DNA from: an uncultured Prevotella sp.
Lineage (GTDB): Bacteria; Bacteroidota; Bacteroidia; Bacteroidales; Bacteroidaceae
DNA length: 32,653 bases
Reading direction: 5' to 3'
NCBI GenBank assembly: GCA_900315765.1
Contig: ONAK01000047.1
Location: forward strand, 1 to 32,653
In this document: in pieces, positions 13,444 to 20,868 of the stretch
Layout of the letters: every line of letters begins with the position of its first letter
Position numbering within the stretch: position 1 is the stretch's first letter
Position numbers and translations under genes: made by a program
Notes under the pieces: model-generated
What the model was told of the DNA's origin: nothing
Seen by the model: the letters and a program-made list of their open reading frames with translations, nothing else
Database searches by the model: none

Positions 13444-14899
13444 CAGAAAGGAAAAGGGAGTCATCCGTTCACTCGACTACTGGACGATCGTGATTTACAT
13501 CGCCCTGCTCACCTTCGGATGGGTCAGCGTGTGTGGTGCGAGCTACAGCTATGGCGATACCGATCTGTTCAGCCTCGACACGCGTTCGGGCATGCAGATT
13601 GTATGGATTGGCACATCTATCGTGCTGGGATTCGTGATCCTGATGCTCGACGATCGCTACCTCGACATGTTTGCCTATATCATCTTCGGCGTGATGCTGA
13701 TACTGCTGTTCGGAACGATATTCAATCCGCATAGTATCAAGGGTTCGCGATCGTGGCTGGTACTGGGGCCCGTGCGATTGCAACCGGCCGAGTTTGCCAA
13801 GTTTGCCACGGCTTTGGCGCTGGCCAAGTTGATGAATACCTATGGGTTTAATATCGGCAAATGGAAAGATTTCGGTATTACGCTGGCCGTTATATTCATA
13901 CCGATGCTGTTCATCGTCATGCAGCGCGAGACGGGTTCGGCTCTTGTCTATCTGTCGTTCTTCCTGATGCTTTATCGCGAAGGCATGCCGGGTAGCATCC
14001 TGTTCACGGGGGTGGCTATGGTCATCTACTTTGTGGTGGGCATACGCTTTGCCGACGTGATGTTGAGCATCACGCCAACCTCGGTAGGAGAGTTTGCTGT
14101 ACTGCTGCTTGTACAGATATTCTCGGTAGGACTAGTCTATGTGTATTGCAACGATAAGCGCGACACCATCCGCATGGCGCTTGTTGGTTTTGCAGTCACG
14201 ATTGTCGCACTGATATTCGCCCTGTATATCATCCCGTTCGATATCAACATCGTGGAGACGATACTCTGTGTGGCTATGATTATATATCTGTTATACCGTT
14301 TCCTGGCCACACGCTTCCGCAACTATCTGTGGATTACGGCATTTGCACTGGGTTCGCTGCTGTTCTACAATGTGGCCGACTACGGACTGAACCACGTGCT
14401 TGAGCCCCACCAGCGGGTGCGTATCAACGTGCTGCTCGGACTGGAGGAAGACTTGAAGGGAGCTGGCTATAACGTGCATCAGAGTGAGATCGCCATTGGT
14501 TCGGGTGGACTGCAGGGTAAGGGATTCCTGAATGGTACCCAGACCAAACTGAAATATGTGCCTGAGCAGGATACCGACTTTATCTTCTGTACCGTTGGCG
14601 AAGAAGAGGGATTTGTGGGTTCTGCGGGTGTATTGCTGTTGTTCCTGGCATTGATCTGGCGACTGATACATCTTGCCGAGCGACAAGTGCATCGCTTCGG
14701 TCGTGTTTACGGCTATTGTGTGGTAAGTGTGTTCTTATTCCATGTGTTTATCAATGTGGGCATGGTGCTTGGTCTTACCCCGGTTATCGGTATTCCGTTG
14801 CCATTCTTCAGCTATGGTGGTTCGTCGTTGTGGGGATTCACGCTGTTGCTGTTCATCTTCCTCCGCATCGACGCCGGCAGAAATCTGTTACATACTTAG
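13424..14899 (+). CDS. rodA: SEDS peptidoglycan glycosyltransferase RodA
   Basis: A 491-aa multi-pass membrane enzyme that polymerises lipid II into glycan strands together with PBP2. SEDS signatures are GSRSWLVLGPVRLQPAEFAK, MQRETGSALVYLSFF, then AIGSGGLQGKGFLNGTQTKL, YVPEQDTDFIFCTVGEEEGF and the C-terminal GIPLPFFSYGGSSLWGF. It is about 60-100 residues longer than E. coli RodA. The extra length lies in a central hydrophobic region (about 205-310), as in other Bacteroidetes RodA proteins. It overlaps mrdA by 20 nt and is the last gene of the operon; repeat copy C follows. Confidence 0.96.
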   Translation: MAQVIGNRKEKGVIRSLDYWTIVIYIALLTFGWVSVCGASYSYGDTDLFSLDTRSGMQIVWIGTSIVLGFVILMLDDRYLDMFAYIIFGVMLILLFGTIFNPHSIKGSRSWLVLGPVRLQPAEFAKFATALALAKLMNTYGFNIGKWKDFGITLAVIFIPMLFIVMQRETGSALVYLSFFLMLYREGMPGSILFTGVAMVIYFVVGIRFADVMLSITPTSVGEFAVLLLVQIFSVGLVYVYCNDKRDTIRMALVGFAVTIVALIFALYIIPFDINIVETILCVAMIIYLLYRFLATRFRNYLWITAFALGSLLFYNVADYGLNHVLEPHQRVRINVLLGLEEDLKGAGYNVHQSEIAIGSGGLQGKGFLNGTQTKLKYVPEQDTDFIFCTVGEEEGFVGSAGVLLLFLALIWRLIHLAERQVHRFGRVYGYCVVSVFLFHVFINVGMVLGLTPVIGIPLPFFSYGGSSLWGFTLLLFIFLRIDAGRNLLHT

Positions 14900-14913
14900 T
14901 ATTTTCCCCTCCT

Positions 14914-15070
14914 TGTCATCTCGACCAAGCGTAAGCGCGTGGAGAGATCTCATGAATGCGCCTTTAGGCGCAAGCGGCAAGCCGCAGAGATGTCTCGACT
15001 ACGCTCGACATGACAATGGGGGGAATGGTTGTCATGACAAATGGGGGTAATGGTTGTCATGGCAAGTAGG
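14914..15070 (+). repeat. interspersed inverted-repeat element, copy C
   Basis: The core at 14914-15015 (102 bp) has inverted ends TGTCATCTCGAC / CTCGACATGACA and a nested AGCGTA/TACGCT pair. Inside are a GCGCC-TTTA-GGCGC hairpin and a GCGGC-AA-GCCGC hairpin. The tail (15011-15070) carries two TGACAA-N13-TTGTCA palindromes in tandem. It fills the whole gap between the convergent rodA and gldH and could act as a bidirectional terminator. It matches copy A (inverted) and copy B. Confidence 0.8.
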
Positions 15071-15082
15071 GGGGAGGCTCGC

Positions 15083-15550
15083 TCACCTATCACTTTCCAT
15101 TGCTATTCCTACGTCGGTGATGCCGGGCATGGTTTCGCGCTTCATGTGATGCATGACGTAAATATGAAGCGAATCGCCTTCGTATAACTCCACATTATCC
15201 AGGTTAAAGGTGTATTGGTAGCAGCTGATGCCTTTTCCCATCACATGACCGTTTTTCTCTACCAACGGACATTCTATGCGCTTTCGCAGTTTCAAGCCGC
15301 TGGGGTAGATGTCTTGTTCAACCACAACGCTCAGACTGAGAAACGGTATGGAGTTATCTGTGCGCAGCAAGAGCTGCTGGCGATAGCTGCCCGCCTCTTT
15401 CACACTGGGCACGTAGAAGTGCATGGTGTCGTTGCGCTCCCATCCGTCGTTGTCTACGTGCTCGTAGTGGTTGTATATCACACCCTGATTGCAGGCTGCC
15501 ATCAGCAAGCCTGCAATCGAGAGTAGAAATATCTTTGCTTTATTCCGCAT
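15083..15550 (-). CDS. gldH: gliding-motility-type lipoprotein GldH
   Basis: A 155-aa predicted lipoprotein: the signal is followed by the lipobox LMAAC with Cys20. The mature part is beta-rich (MHFYVPSVKEAGSYRQQLLL, FLSLSVVVEQDIYP, HIYVMHHMKRETMPGITDVG), and the MPGITDVGI ending is characteristic of GldH. In Flavobacterium GldH is needed for gliding; in Bacteroidales it is kept in non-gliding species, next to ricT and holB. Its role there is unclear and may involve the envelope or secretion. It overlaps the ricT end by 11 nt on the same strand, so it is the last gene of a metF-holB-ricT-gldH run. Confidence 0.85.
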   Translation of the reverse strand: MRNKAKIFLLSIAGLLMAACNQGVIYNHYEHVDNDGWERNDTMHFYVPSVKEAGSYRQQLLLRTDNSIPFLSLSVVVEQDIYPSGLKLRKRIECPLVEKNGHVMGKGISCYQYTFNLDNVELYEGDSLHIYVMHHMKRETMPGITDVGIAMESDR

Positions 15551-16682
15551 CCTTCACTTCCTTCTTGTCGTTAGGACGGTTGTTCTTGTTCTTCTTCTTT
15601 TTCTTTTTCTTGGCCTTGTCAAATCGGCTGATGTCGCCACCTGCCAGGTCGATGTGTGGTTTCTCCTCCTTTTTCTTTCCCTCGTCGTGTTCAAGCGAGA
15701 TGGGCTTTTCGCCACGCTTGTTCATCTCGATGATCTCCTTGGCGCGCTCCGCGGTAATGGTCTCTAAGTTGGCGGCGATGTTCTTATCGGTAGAGTAGGA
15801 GCAGAGACCGGCCAGGATGTCGCTCTTAAACAGGTAGTATTCGCCGTCCTGAGTCTGCAAGGTAACCTCCTTGCTTGGCAGTTTCTTGCTGGCCTCGATA
15901 TAGTCGTCGACCTCGTAGTTCAGACAGCACTTGAGCTTGGCACACATACCGGCCAGCTTCTGTGGGTTCAGTGATATGTCCTGGAATCGGGCGGCATTGG
16001 TGCTGACACTCGAGAAATTCTTCATCCAGGTGGCACAGCACAGCTCACGACCGCAAGGACCGGTACCGCCGATACGTCCTGCCTCCTGGCGGGCGCCAAT
16101 CTGCTTCATCTCGATACGAACGTGGAAGGCTTGAGCCAGGTCCTTGATCAGCTGGCGGAAGTCAACACGCTCATCGGCGATGTAGTAGAAGATGGCCTTG
16201 TTGCCGTCGCCCTGATACTCTACGTCGCCTATCTTCATGTCGAGACCAAGTCCCTTGGCTATCTTACGGCTCTCAATCATGGTTGAGTGCTCGCGGGCCT
16301 GGGCCTCGTGCCATTTCTCAATGTCGTTGGGACGGGCTATGCGGTACACGCGTTTGATATCGTCGGGCGATTTGATGTTCACCTTTTTCAACTGCAGCTT
16401 TACCAGTCGACCGGTAAGTGTTACCACGCCGATGTCGTGACCGGGACTGGCTTCTACGGCCACAATGTCGCCTTTCTTCAGCTCCAGGTTGTTCACGTTG
16501 TGGTAATATCCCTTGCGTGTATGCTTGAACTGCACCTCAACCAGATCGGTGGTGTTGGCGTTTCCCGGTACGTCGGCCAGCCAGTCGTAAGTGTTCAGCT
16601 GTTTGTCCTGGCGTCCCACAGCCTGGTGGCACAATCCGCGGTCGCAGCCTATTCTTACTGTATGTTCATTGTTTTTTTCCAT
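15540..16682 (-). CDS. ricT: PSP1-domain protein RicT (YaaT-like)
   Basis: A 380-aa cytosolic PSP1-domain protein. Conserved cysteines are CDRGLC near residues 13-18, GPCGRELCC at about 208-216 and MCAKLKCCLNYE at about 244-255. Members of this family in Bacillus bind iron-sulfur clusters in the RicAFT complex, which modulates RNase Y and developmental phosphorelays; no RicA or RicF gene is seen here. The C-terminus ends in a Lys-rich tail (DKAKKKKKKKNKNN), possibly RNA-binding. Its start region is a 7-bp tandem repeat reaching back to the holB stop. It overlaps gldH by 11 nt. Confidence 0.9.
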   Translation of the reverse strand: MEKNNEHTVRIGCDRGLCHQAVGRQDKQLNTYDWLADVPGNANTTDLVEVQFKHTRKGYYHNVNNLELKKGDIVAVEASPGHDIGVVTLTGRLVKLQLKKVNIKSPDDIKRVYRIARPNDIEKWHEAQAREHSTMIESRKIAKGLGLDMKIGDVEYQGDGNKAIFYYIADERVDFRQLIKDLAQAFHVRIEMKQIGARQEAGRIGGTGPCGRELCCATWMKNFSSVSTNAARFQDISLNPQKLAGMCAKLKCCLNYEVDDYIEASKKLPSKEVTLQTQDGEYYLFKSDILAGLCSYSTDKNIAANLETITAERAKEIIEMNKRGEKPISLEHDEGKKKEEKPHIDLAGGDISRFDKAKKKKKKKNKNNRPNDKKEVKDAE

Positions 16683-16687
16683 ATATA

Positions 16688-16757
16688 TTCACTATTCACT
16701 ATTCACTATTCACTATTCACTATTCACTCTTCACTCTTCACTCTTCACTATTCACTT
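16688..16757. repeat. 7-bp tandem repeat in holB-ricT gap
   Basis: Ten units of TTCACTA/TTCACTC run without interruption from the ricT start context to the holB stop; on the coding strand the unit is (A)GTGAATA or (A)GTGAAGA. The TGA stop of holB is made by the first unit. The array therefore occupies the whole 69-nt gap that must hold the ricT ribosome-entry site. Confidence 0.9.
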
Positions 16758-17882
16758 CTGCAACAGCAGTACTATCATTTGTAGCGCCAGGTCGAAGAAG
16801 ACTATCTTTCCGTTGGCGTTCTGTCCGATGTCGCGAATGGCTAAGTTGGCCAGGTCGCTGATGGGCAGTATATTCTTCTCGTTCACAAATCGGGCGAAGT
16901 TCTTGGCAAAATCCTCCTCGCGTTGCGTCATATATACCAGTTCCTCGTCGCCGAAGTTATACATAAAGTTCTCGCGCGTCATGCGCAGAAAGAATGTCAG
17001 CCATCTCTTCTGTTTTTCGCGTCCCATGCCTGCCATCTGTTCGCTCCACTTGCGCAGGTCCTTGATCTTGCGCTGGTAGGCCAGTCGCATCAGCATGATA
17101 TACATGTCGAGAAACAGTTCGTTTTCCGATCCCACCTGCAGCTCGTCGAGCGCCTTCATCCAGTTGCCATTGGCAAGTCGGGCTATGCGGTGAGCATCTT
17201 CCTGAGTGATGCCGCGCTTCTCTATCAGCGCATGCTCTATATCCTCGTTGCTGATCTTCTTGATATCTATTCTCTGCACGCGGCTGCGAATGGTCTCCAA
17301 CAGCTTGTCGGGCTCCTCGCTCACCATGATGAACACCGTCTGGGTGGGGGGCTCCTCTATCAGCTTGAGCAGTTTGTTGGCGCACTCGATGTTCATGCGC
17401 TCGGGCAGCCAGATGATGCTTACCTTATAACCGCCCTGACTCGATTTCAGACTCAGCTTCCTCACCAGGTCGTCGCTCTCGCCGGCGGTGATGATGGCCT
17501 GCTGGTTCTCGCCTCCCATGGCCGTCATCCACTCTTCCATCGTGAAGTATAAGCCGCGCATCACCAGCTCGTGCCACTCTTTGGCAAAGTCGTCGCTCAC
17601 GGGCTTGTGGTCGGCACTCATCGATGGCAGTTTGATGGTAGGGTAGGTGAAGTGCAGGTCGGGGTGCTCCAGTTTGGCCAGCATGGCCTGGGTGTTGGGT
17701 GATGGGTGTTGGGTGTTGGTGGATTGTTCCAGCAGATAACAGCCAAAGGCCACCGCCAGGGGTAGCTTGCCGCATCCCTGTGGTCCGCAGAGCATCAGTG
17801 CGTGAGGAAGTCGCTCTTCCTGCACCAGCTGTTTCAGTCGCTCCTCAGCCTCTTTCTGTCCTATTACCTCACTCCAGTTCAT
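16752..17882 (-). CDS. holB: DNA polymerase III delta' subunit
   Basis: A 376-aa clamp-loader subunit. The N-terminus MNWSEVIGQKEAEERLKQLV is typical. The Walker A-like GPQGCGK is at 33-39, and SIIWLPERMNIECANKLLKL, LIEEPP and LETIRSRVQRID follow, the last replacing the usual SRC motif with SRV. The four zinc-binding cysteines of E. coli delta' are absent, as is common in Bacteroidetes. A C-rich micro-repeat adds NTQHPSPNTQ at about 56-65, between the Walker A helix and LEHPDLHF. The chosen ATG (17882) follows several repeats of ATGAAC that create short upstream ORFs. It is co-directional with metF and ricT. Confidence 0.9.
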   Translation of the reverse strand: MNWSEVIGQKEAEERLKQLVQEERLPHALMLCGPQGCGKLPLAVAFGCYLLEQSTNTQHPSPNTQAMLAKLEHPDLHFTYPTIKLPSMSADHKPVSDDFAKEWHELVMRGLYFTMEEWMTAMGGENQQAIITAGESDDLVRKLSLKSSQGGYKVSIIWLPERMNIECANKLLKLIEEPPTQTVFIMVSEEPDKLLETIRSRVQRIDIKKISNEDIEHALIEKRGITQEDAHRIARLANGNWMKALDELQVGSENELFLDMYIMLMRLAYQRKIKDLRKWSEQMAGMGREKQKRWLTFFLRMTRENFMYNFGDEELVYMTQREEDFAKNFARFVNEKNILPISDLANLAIRDIGQNANGKIVFFDLALQMIVLLLQK

Positions 17883-17905
17883 AATTCATAGTTCATTGTT
17901 CATAG
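17883..17905. repeat. ATGAAC-type repeat before holB start
   Basis: On the minus strand ATGAAC/ATGAAT-like units repeat between the metF stop and the holB ATG, giving three extra ATG codons. Two of them open five-codon ORFs ending in TGA; the second TGA overlaps the holB ATG region. Confidence 0.65.
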
Positions 17906-18862
17906 TTAAAGCAGTTGCTTTACTACTTCTGCCACGCTGTCTACTGCCGATACGGTGTAGAAATGGATGTTATGAACACCGTGGGCATACAGATCGCGGC
18001 ACTGTTCGGTGGTCCATTCTATGCCCAACTGTCGTGCATCCTCATCAGTCTTGCACTTCACAACCTCCCTTGCCAGCAGCTCGGGGATGTCGCAGTGGAA
18101 TGTCTTAGGCACCACGGTGAGCTGTGATAGCTTTGCCATGGGTTTGATGCCTGGGATGATGGGGATGATGATACCCATCTGGCGTGCCTTCTCCACGAAA
18201 GCGTAGTATTTCTCGTTGTCGAAAAACAGTTGTGTCACTGCATATTGCGCGCCCAGCTCCTGCTTCTCCTTCAGATACTGCATATCCATCTCAAGGTTAG
18301 GTGCCTCTTCGTGCTTCTCGGGGTAGCAAGCCACGCCGTAGTCGAATGGGCGACCGGGATTCTTGATAGGTGTGCCGTCGGCAAAGAAGCCCTCGTTGAA
18401 CTGCTTCACCTGTTTCATCAGGTCGGTGGTATGCGCGTGTCCGCCCGGTGTAGGTTGGAACCGACTGTCCTCCTTGGCCTTATCGCCTCGTAGCAATAGC
18501 AGGTCGCTGATGCCGAGGAACTGCAGGTCGAGCAGTTCGTACTCGATATCCTCGATGGTAGCTCCGCTGCAAATGACGTGTGGCTGTACGGGGATGCCGT
18601 ATCTCTGCTGTATGGCTGCGGCTATGGCTATGGTTCCGGGGCGGCGACGAATACGGCGGCGCTCATACTGCCCATTCTCAAGTTCGCGATACACAAACTC
18701 CGAGTGATGGGTGGTTATGTTGATATAGGCTGGGTCGAACTCCTTGAGTTTGTCGATGTCGGCAAATAGCTTCGCTGTGCCTGTGCCCTTCAGTGGGGGT
18801 AACACTTCAAACGAGAATCGCCTGGCCTGTTTATCTTGATGTATAAATTCAGTAACACTCAT
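17906..18862 (-). CDS. metF: 5,10-methylenetetrahydrofolate reductase
   Basis: A 318-aa flavoenzyme that makes 5-methyl-THF for methionine synthesis. MetF features are RRFSFEVLPPLKGTGT with the catalytic Glu of the FE[FV]xPP motif, AYINITTHHSEF, YGIPVQPHVICSGAT, DLLLLRGDK, YPEKHEEAPNLEMDMQYLKE and AQYAVTQLFFDN. The frame opens at 18937, but the ATG at 18862 (MSVTEFIHQD) is the family start, and the longer frame would run through the promoter. The -7 box at 18872-18879 predicts a leader of only a few nt. The leader is too short for a SAM riboswitch. Confidence 0.95.
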   Translation of the reverse strand: MSVTEFIHQDKQARRFSFEVLPPLKGTGTAKLFADIDKLKEFDPAYINITTHHSEFVYRELENGQYERRRIRRRPGTIAIAAAIQQRYGIPVQPHVICSGATIEDIEYELLDLQFLGISDLLLLRGDKAKEDSRFQPTPGGHAHTTDLMKQVKQFNEGFFADGTPIKNPGRPFDYGVACYPEKHEEAPNLEMDMQYLKEKQELGAQYAVTQLFFDNEKYYAFVEKARQMGIIIPIIPGIKPMAKLSQLTVVPKTFHCDIPELLAREVVKCKTDEDARQLGIEWTTEQCRDLYAHGVHNIHFYTVSAVDSVAEVVKQLL

Positions 18863-18870
18863 AATTGGCT

Positions 18871-18919
18871 GCAAAGTTACAAAAAATTTCTTTATTACAA
18901 AACTTTTTTGTAACTTTGC
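18871..18919. promoter_or_regulatory. palindromic divergent promoter metF / transporter
   Basis: A perfect 16-bp inverted repeat (18871-18886 and 18904-18919, arms GCAAAGTTACAAAAAA) holds a TAACTTTG -7 box in each direction (18879-18872 minus; 18911-18918 plus). The centre is 17 nt of A/T-rich sequence. The plus-strand ATG lies only 4 nt after its box. Confidence 0.75.
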
Positions 18920-18922
18920 AGC

Positions 18923-19876
18923 ATGAAACTGAAGCAATTTCTTAAAGACTGGACGCTTCCAGTGGCTATAGCAGTTGGTACGGTGGTGTATCTGCTGTTT
19001 TATTTTGTGCCGTTTCTCGATGGCGCAGGTGATGTGTTAGGCGGGGTTGTAGATACCATTTTCCCCTTTATGGTGTTCTCTACGCTGTTCTCAACCTATT
19101 GTCGTATCGACTTCCATCAGATGCGCCCTCACCGCTGGCATATTGGTGTGCTTATCACCCAGGTGGCCCTTGTGGCACTCAACGTGTGGATCATCTTCTG
19201 TGTAGAGGCCGATCCGGAACAGAAATTGCTTTGGGAGAGTGTGCTCACTTGTATCATCGGTCCTGCGGCCACTGCCGCCCCCGTGGTCACCGCCAAGATA
19301 GGTGGCAATATCAACACCATGACTGCCTATGTTGTCATCTCTGCCTTTGCTTCGGCACTGATGATTCCTGCTGTTTTCCCCTTGCTGGAGCGCGGCGTAA
19401 GCACTGGTTTCTGGGCTGTGTTCATCATTATCCTGCAGAAACTGGCCATGGTGCTTGTGGCTCCGTTGATACTCGGGTGGATTGTTCAGCACTATGCCAA
19501 GCGCCTGTGCGCCTGGATCGTGTCTATCCCCGACCTCTCGTTCTACCTCTGGGCCGCTCAGTTGTCTGTGACCTCAGGTGTCACCGTGCGCAACATCGTT
19601 CACAGTGATGCTGCCCTGCGCACACTGATCATGATAGCCGTATTGTCGTTGATCCTGTGTTTTGTGCTTTTCCTGATGGGGCGTTGGATCGGTCGCCAGT
19701 TTGGTGATGAAATAGATGGTGGACAAGCCTCGTTCCAGAAAAACACCGCCCTCAGCATCTGGGTGGCTTATACCTATCTTAACCCGGTAGCCTCGGTAGG
19801 TGCAGGATGTTATGTCCTTTGGCAGAATATTGTCAACTCGTTAGAGCTCTACGAGTATCGCAAGAAAAACAAATAA
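18923..19876 (+). CDS. BASS-like (bile acid:Na+ symporter superfamily) membrane transporter
   Basis: A 317-aa polytopic inner-membrane protein with about nine or ten helices. The segment LTCIIGPAATAAPVVTAKIG, with discontinuous-helix Pro/Gly/Thr residues, and the second half QKNTALSIWVAYTYLNPVAS, then VGAGCYVLWQNIVNSLELY, resemble the two crossover motifs of the BASS superfamily. The substrate cannot be read from the sequence; family members carry bile acids, pantoate, pyruvate and other organic anions with Na+. The ATG at 18923 is within a few nt of the predicted transcription start, implying a nearly leaderless mRNA. A weak hairpin follows the stop. It is divergent from metF. Confidence 0.75.
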   Translation: MKLKQFLKDWTLPVAIAVGTVVYLLFYFVPFLDGAGDVLGGVVDTIFPFMVFSTLFSTYCRIDFHQMRPHRWHIGVLITQVALVALNVWIIFCVEADPEQKLLWESVLTCIIGPAATAAPVVTAKIGGNINTMTAYVVISAFASALMIPAVFPLLERGVSTGFWAVFIIILQKLAMVLVAPLILGWIVQHYAKRLCAWIVSIPDLSFYLWAAQLSVTSGVTVRNIVHSDAALRTLIMIAVLSLILCFVLFLMGRWIGRQFGDEIDGGQASFQKNTALSIWVAYTYLNPVASVGAGCYVLWQNIVNSLELYEYRKKNK

Positions 19877-19902
19877 GGTACGAGCATCACTGCTGGTACC
19901 TT
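19875..19902 (+). terminator. weak hairpin after transporter gene
   Basis: AAGGTAC (19875-19881) and GTACCTT (19896-19902) form a stem beginning in the stop codon, followed by a T-rich but interrupted tail (GTTGCTTTGTGTTGTTTC). Confidence 0.5.
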
Positions 19903-20091
19903 GTTGCTTTGTGTTGTTTCTTGAATCAAAATGTAAACAACTACTTTTCTCTTTACTAATATTATCAACATTGCAAATATACGACGGATAGGCCCTGTTT
20001 TGCAACAAATTATTGTAAAAAAACATTAATAGAGCAAGATAGTACGTATCTTTGCAAAATAATACAATATAGGTATCATCTCGAGCGTCCT
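19903..20091. other. intergenic with two orphan promoter-like boxes
   Basis: A TATATTTG box on the minus strand (19974-19981) and a TATCTTTG box on the plus strand (20047-20054) point away from each other, with no convincing gene on either side. At 20077-20089 a TCATCTCGAGCG fragment resembles the end of the interspersed inverted-repeat element. The region may be the scar of a lost gene. No trpA terminator is evident. Confidence 0.35.
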
Positions 20092-20868
20092 TTAACTCTT
20101 CAGTGCATCGAAGAGTTTGTCTAGGGCCTCGTCGGCGTTCTGACTCTCGTTGAGGAGGGTGACGAACTTTGAGCCGATGATGGCACCGGCGGCATTGCTC
20201 TGGGCTGCCTCAAGGGTCTGCTTGTTGCTGATGCCGAAGCCAATCATGCGGGGATTGCGCAGATTCATGGCGTTGATGCGACGGAAATACTCCTGTTTCG
20301 CATCGTCGAAATTCTTCTGGGCACCAGTGATGGCTGCCGAAGAAACCATGTAGACAAAACCATCGGTATTATCGTCGATGAAGCGGATGCGCTCTTCGCT
20401 GGTCTCGGGAGTAATCAGCATGATGATGCGGAGATCGTACTTATCGGCGATGGGTTTTACTACCTCCTGATAGTCCTTAAAGGGCAGGTCAGGGATGATG
20501 GCCCCGCTGACACCGCTCTCTACGCAGCTCTTGCAGAAAGCCTCGATGCCGTAGTGCAGAATAGGGTTGAGGTATCCCATCAGCACAAGTGGTATCTCGA
20601 CCTGATCTTTGATATCGCGCAACTGGGCGAAGAGTGTCTTGAGGTTCATGCCGTTCTTTAATGCCTGGGTGGCGGCACTCTGGATGACTGGGCCGTCGGC
20701 CAATGGATCGCTGAAGGGGATGCCGACTTCGATCATGGCGATGCCGCGACGCTGCATGGCGAGGATGACATCGGCTGTGCCGTCGAGTGTGGGGCAACCT
20801 GCACAGAAATAAAGTGACAGAAGCTTACTATCCTTGTTGTTTGCAAAAAGTTGATTGATCTTATTCAT
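20092..20868 (-). CDS. trpA: tryptophan synthase alpha subunit
   Basis: 258 aa from the ATG at 20868 (MNKINQLFANNKDSKLLSLY). It cleaves indole-3-glycerol phosphate to indole, which is channelled to TrpB. The catalytic Glu is in IAMIEVGIPFSDPLADGPVI and the Asp region in GVSGAIIPDLPFKDY; phosphate-binding Gly residues are in MIGFGISNKQ and AAGAIIGSKFV. The open frame extends 70 codons upstream, but that part is the shifted reading of trpF. The ATG overlaps the trpF stop by 4 nt (ATGA), so translation is likely coupled. It is the last gene of the trp operon. Confidence 0.97.
   Translation of the reverse strand: MNKINQLFANNKDSKLLSLYFCAGCPTLDGTADVILAMQRRGIAMIEVGIPFSDPLADGPVIQSAATQALKNGMNLKTLFAQLRDIKDQVEIPLVLMGYLNPILHYGIEAFCKSCVESGVSGAIIPDLPFKDYQEVVKPIADKYDLRIIMLITPETSEERIRFIDDNTDGFVYMVSSAAITGAQKNFDDAKQEYFRRINAMNLRNPRMIGFGISNKQTLEAAQSNAAGAIIGSKFVTLLNESQNADEALDKLFDALKS

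Noticed and set aside
16688-16757. possible CRISPR-like array
   Set aside because: Units are 7 bp, directly adjacent, with no spacers and no cas genes.
18863-18880. SAM riboswitch upstream of metF
   Set aside because: The space between the promoter box and the ATG is about 9 nt, far too short.
18863-18937. 25-residue extension of MetF
   Set aside because: It would be encoded by the divergent promoter palindrome, upstream of the predicted transcription start.
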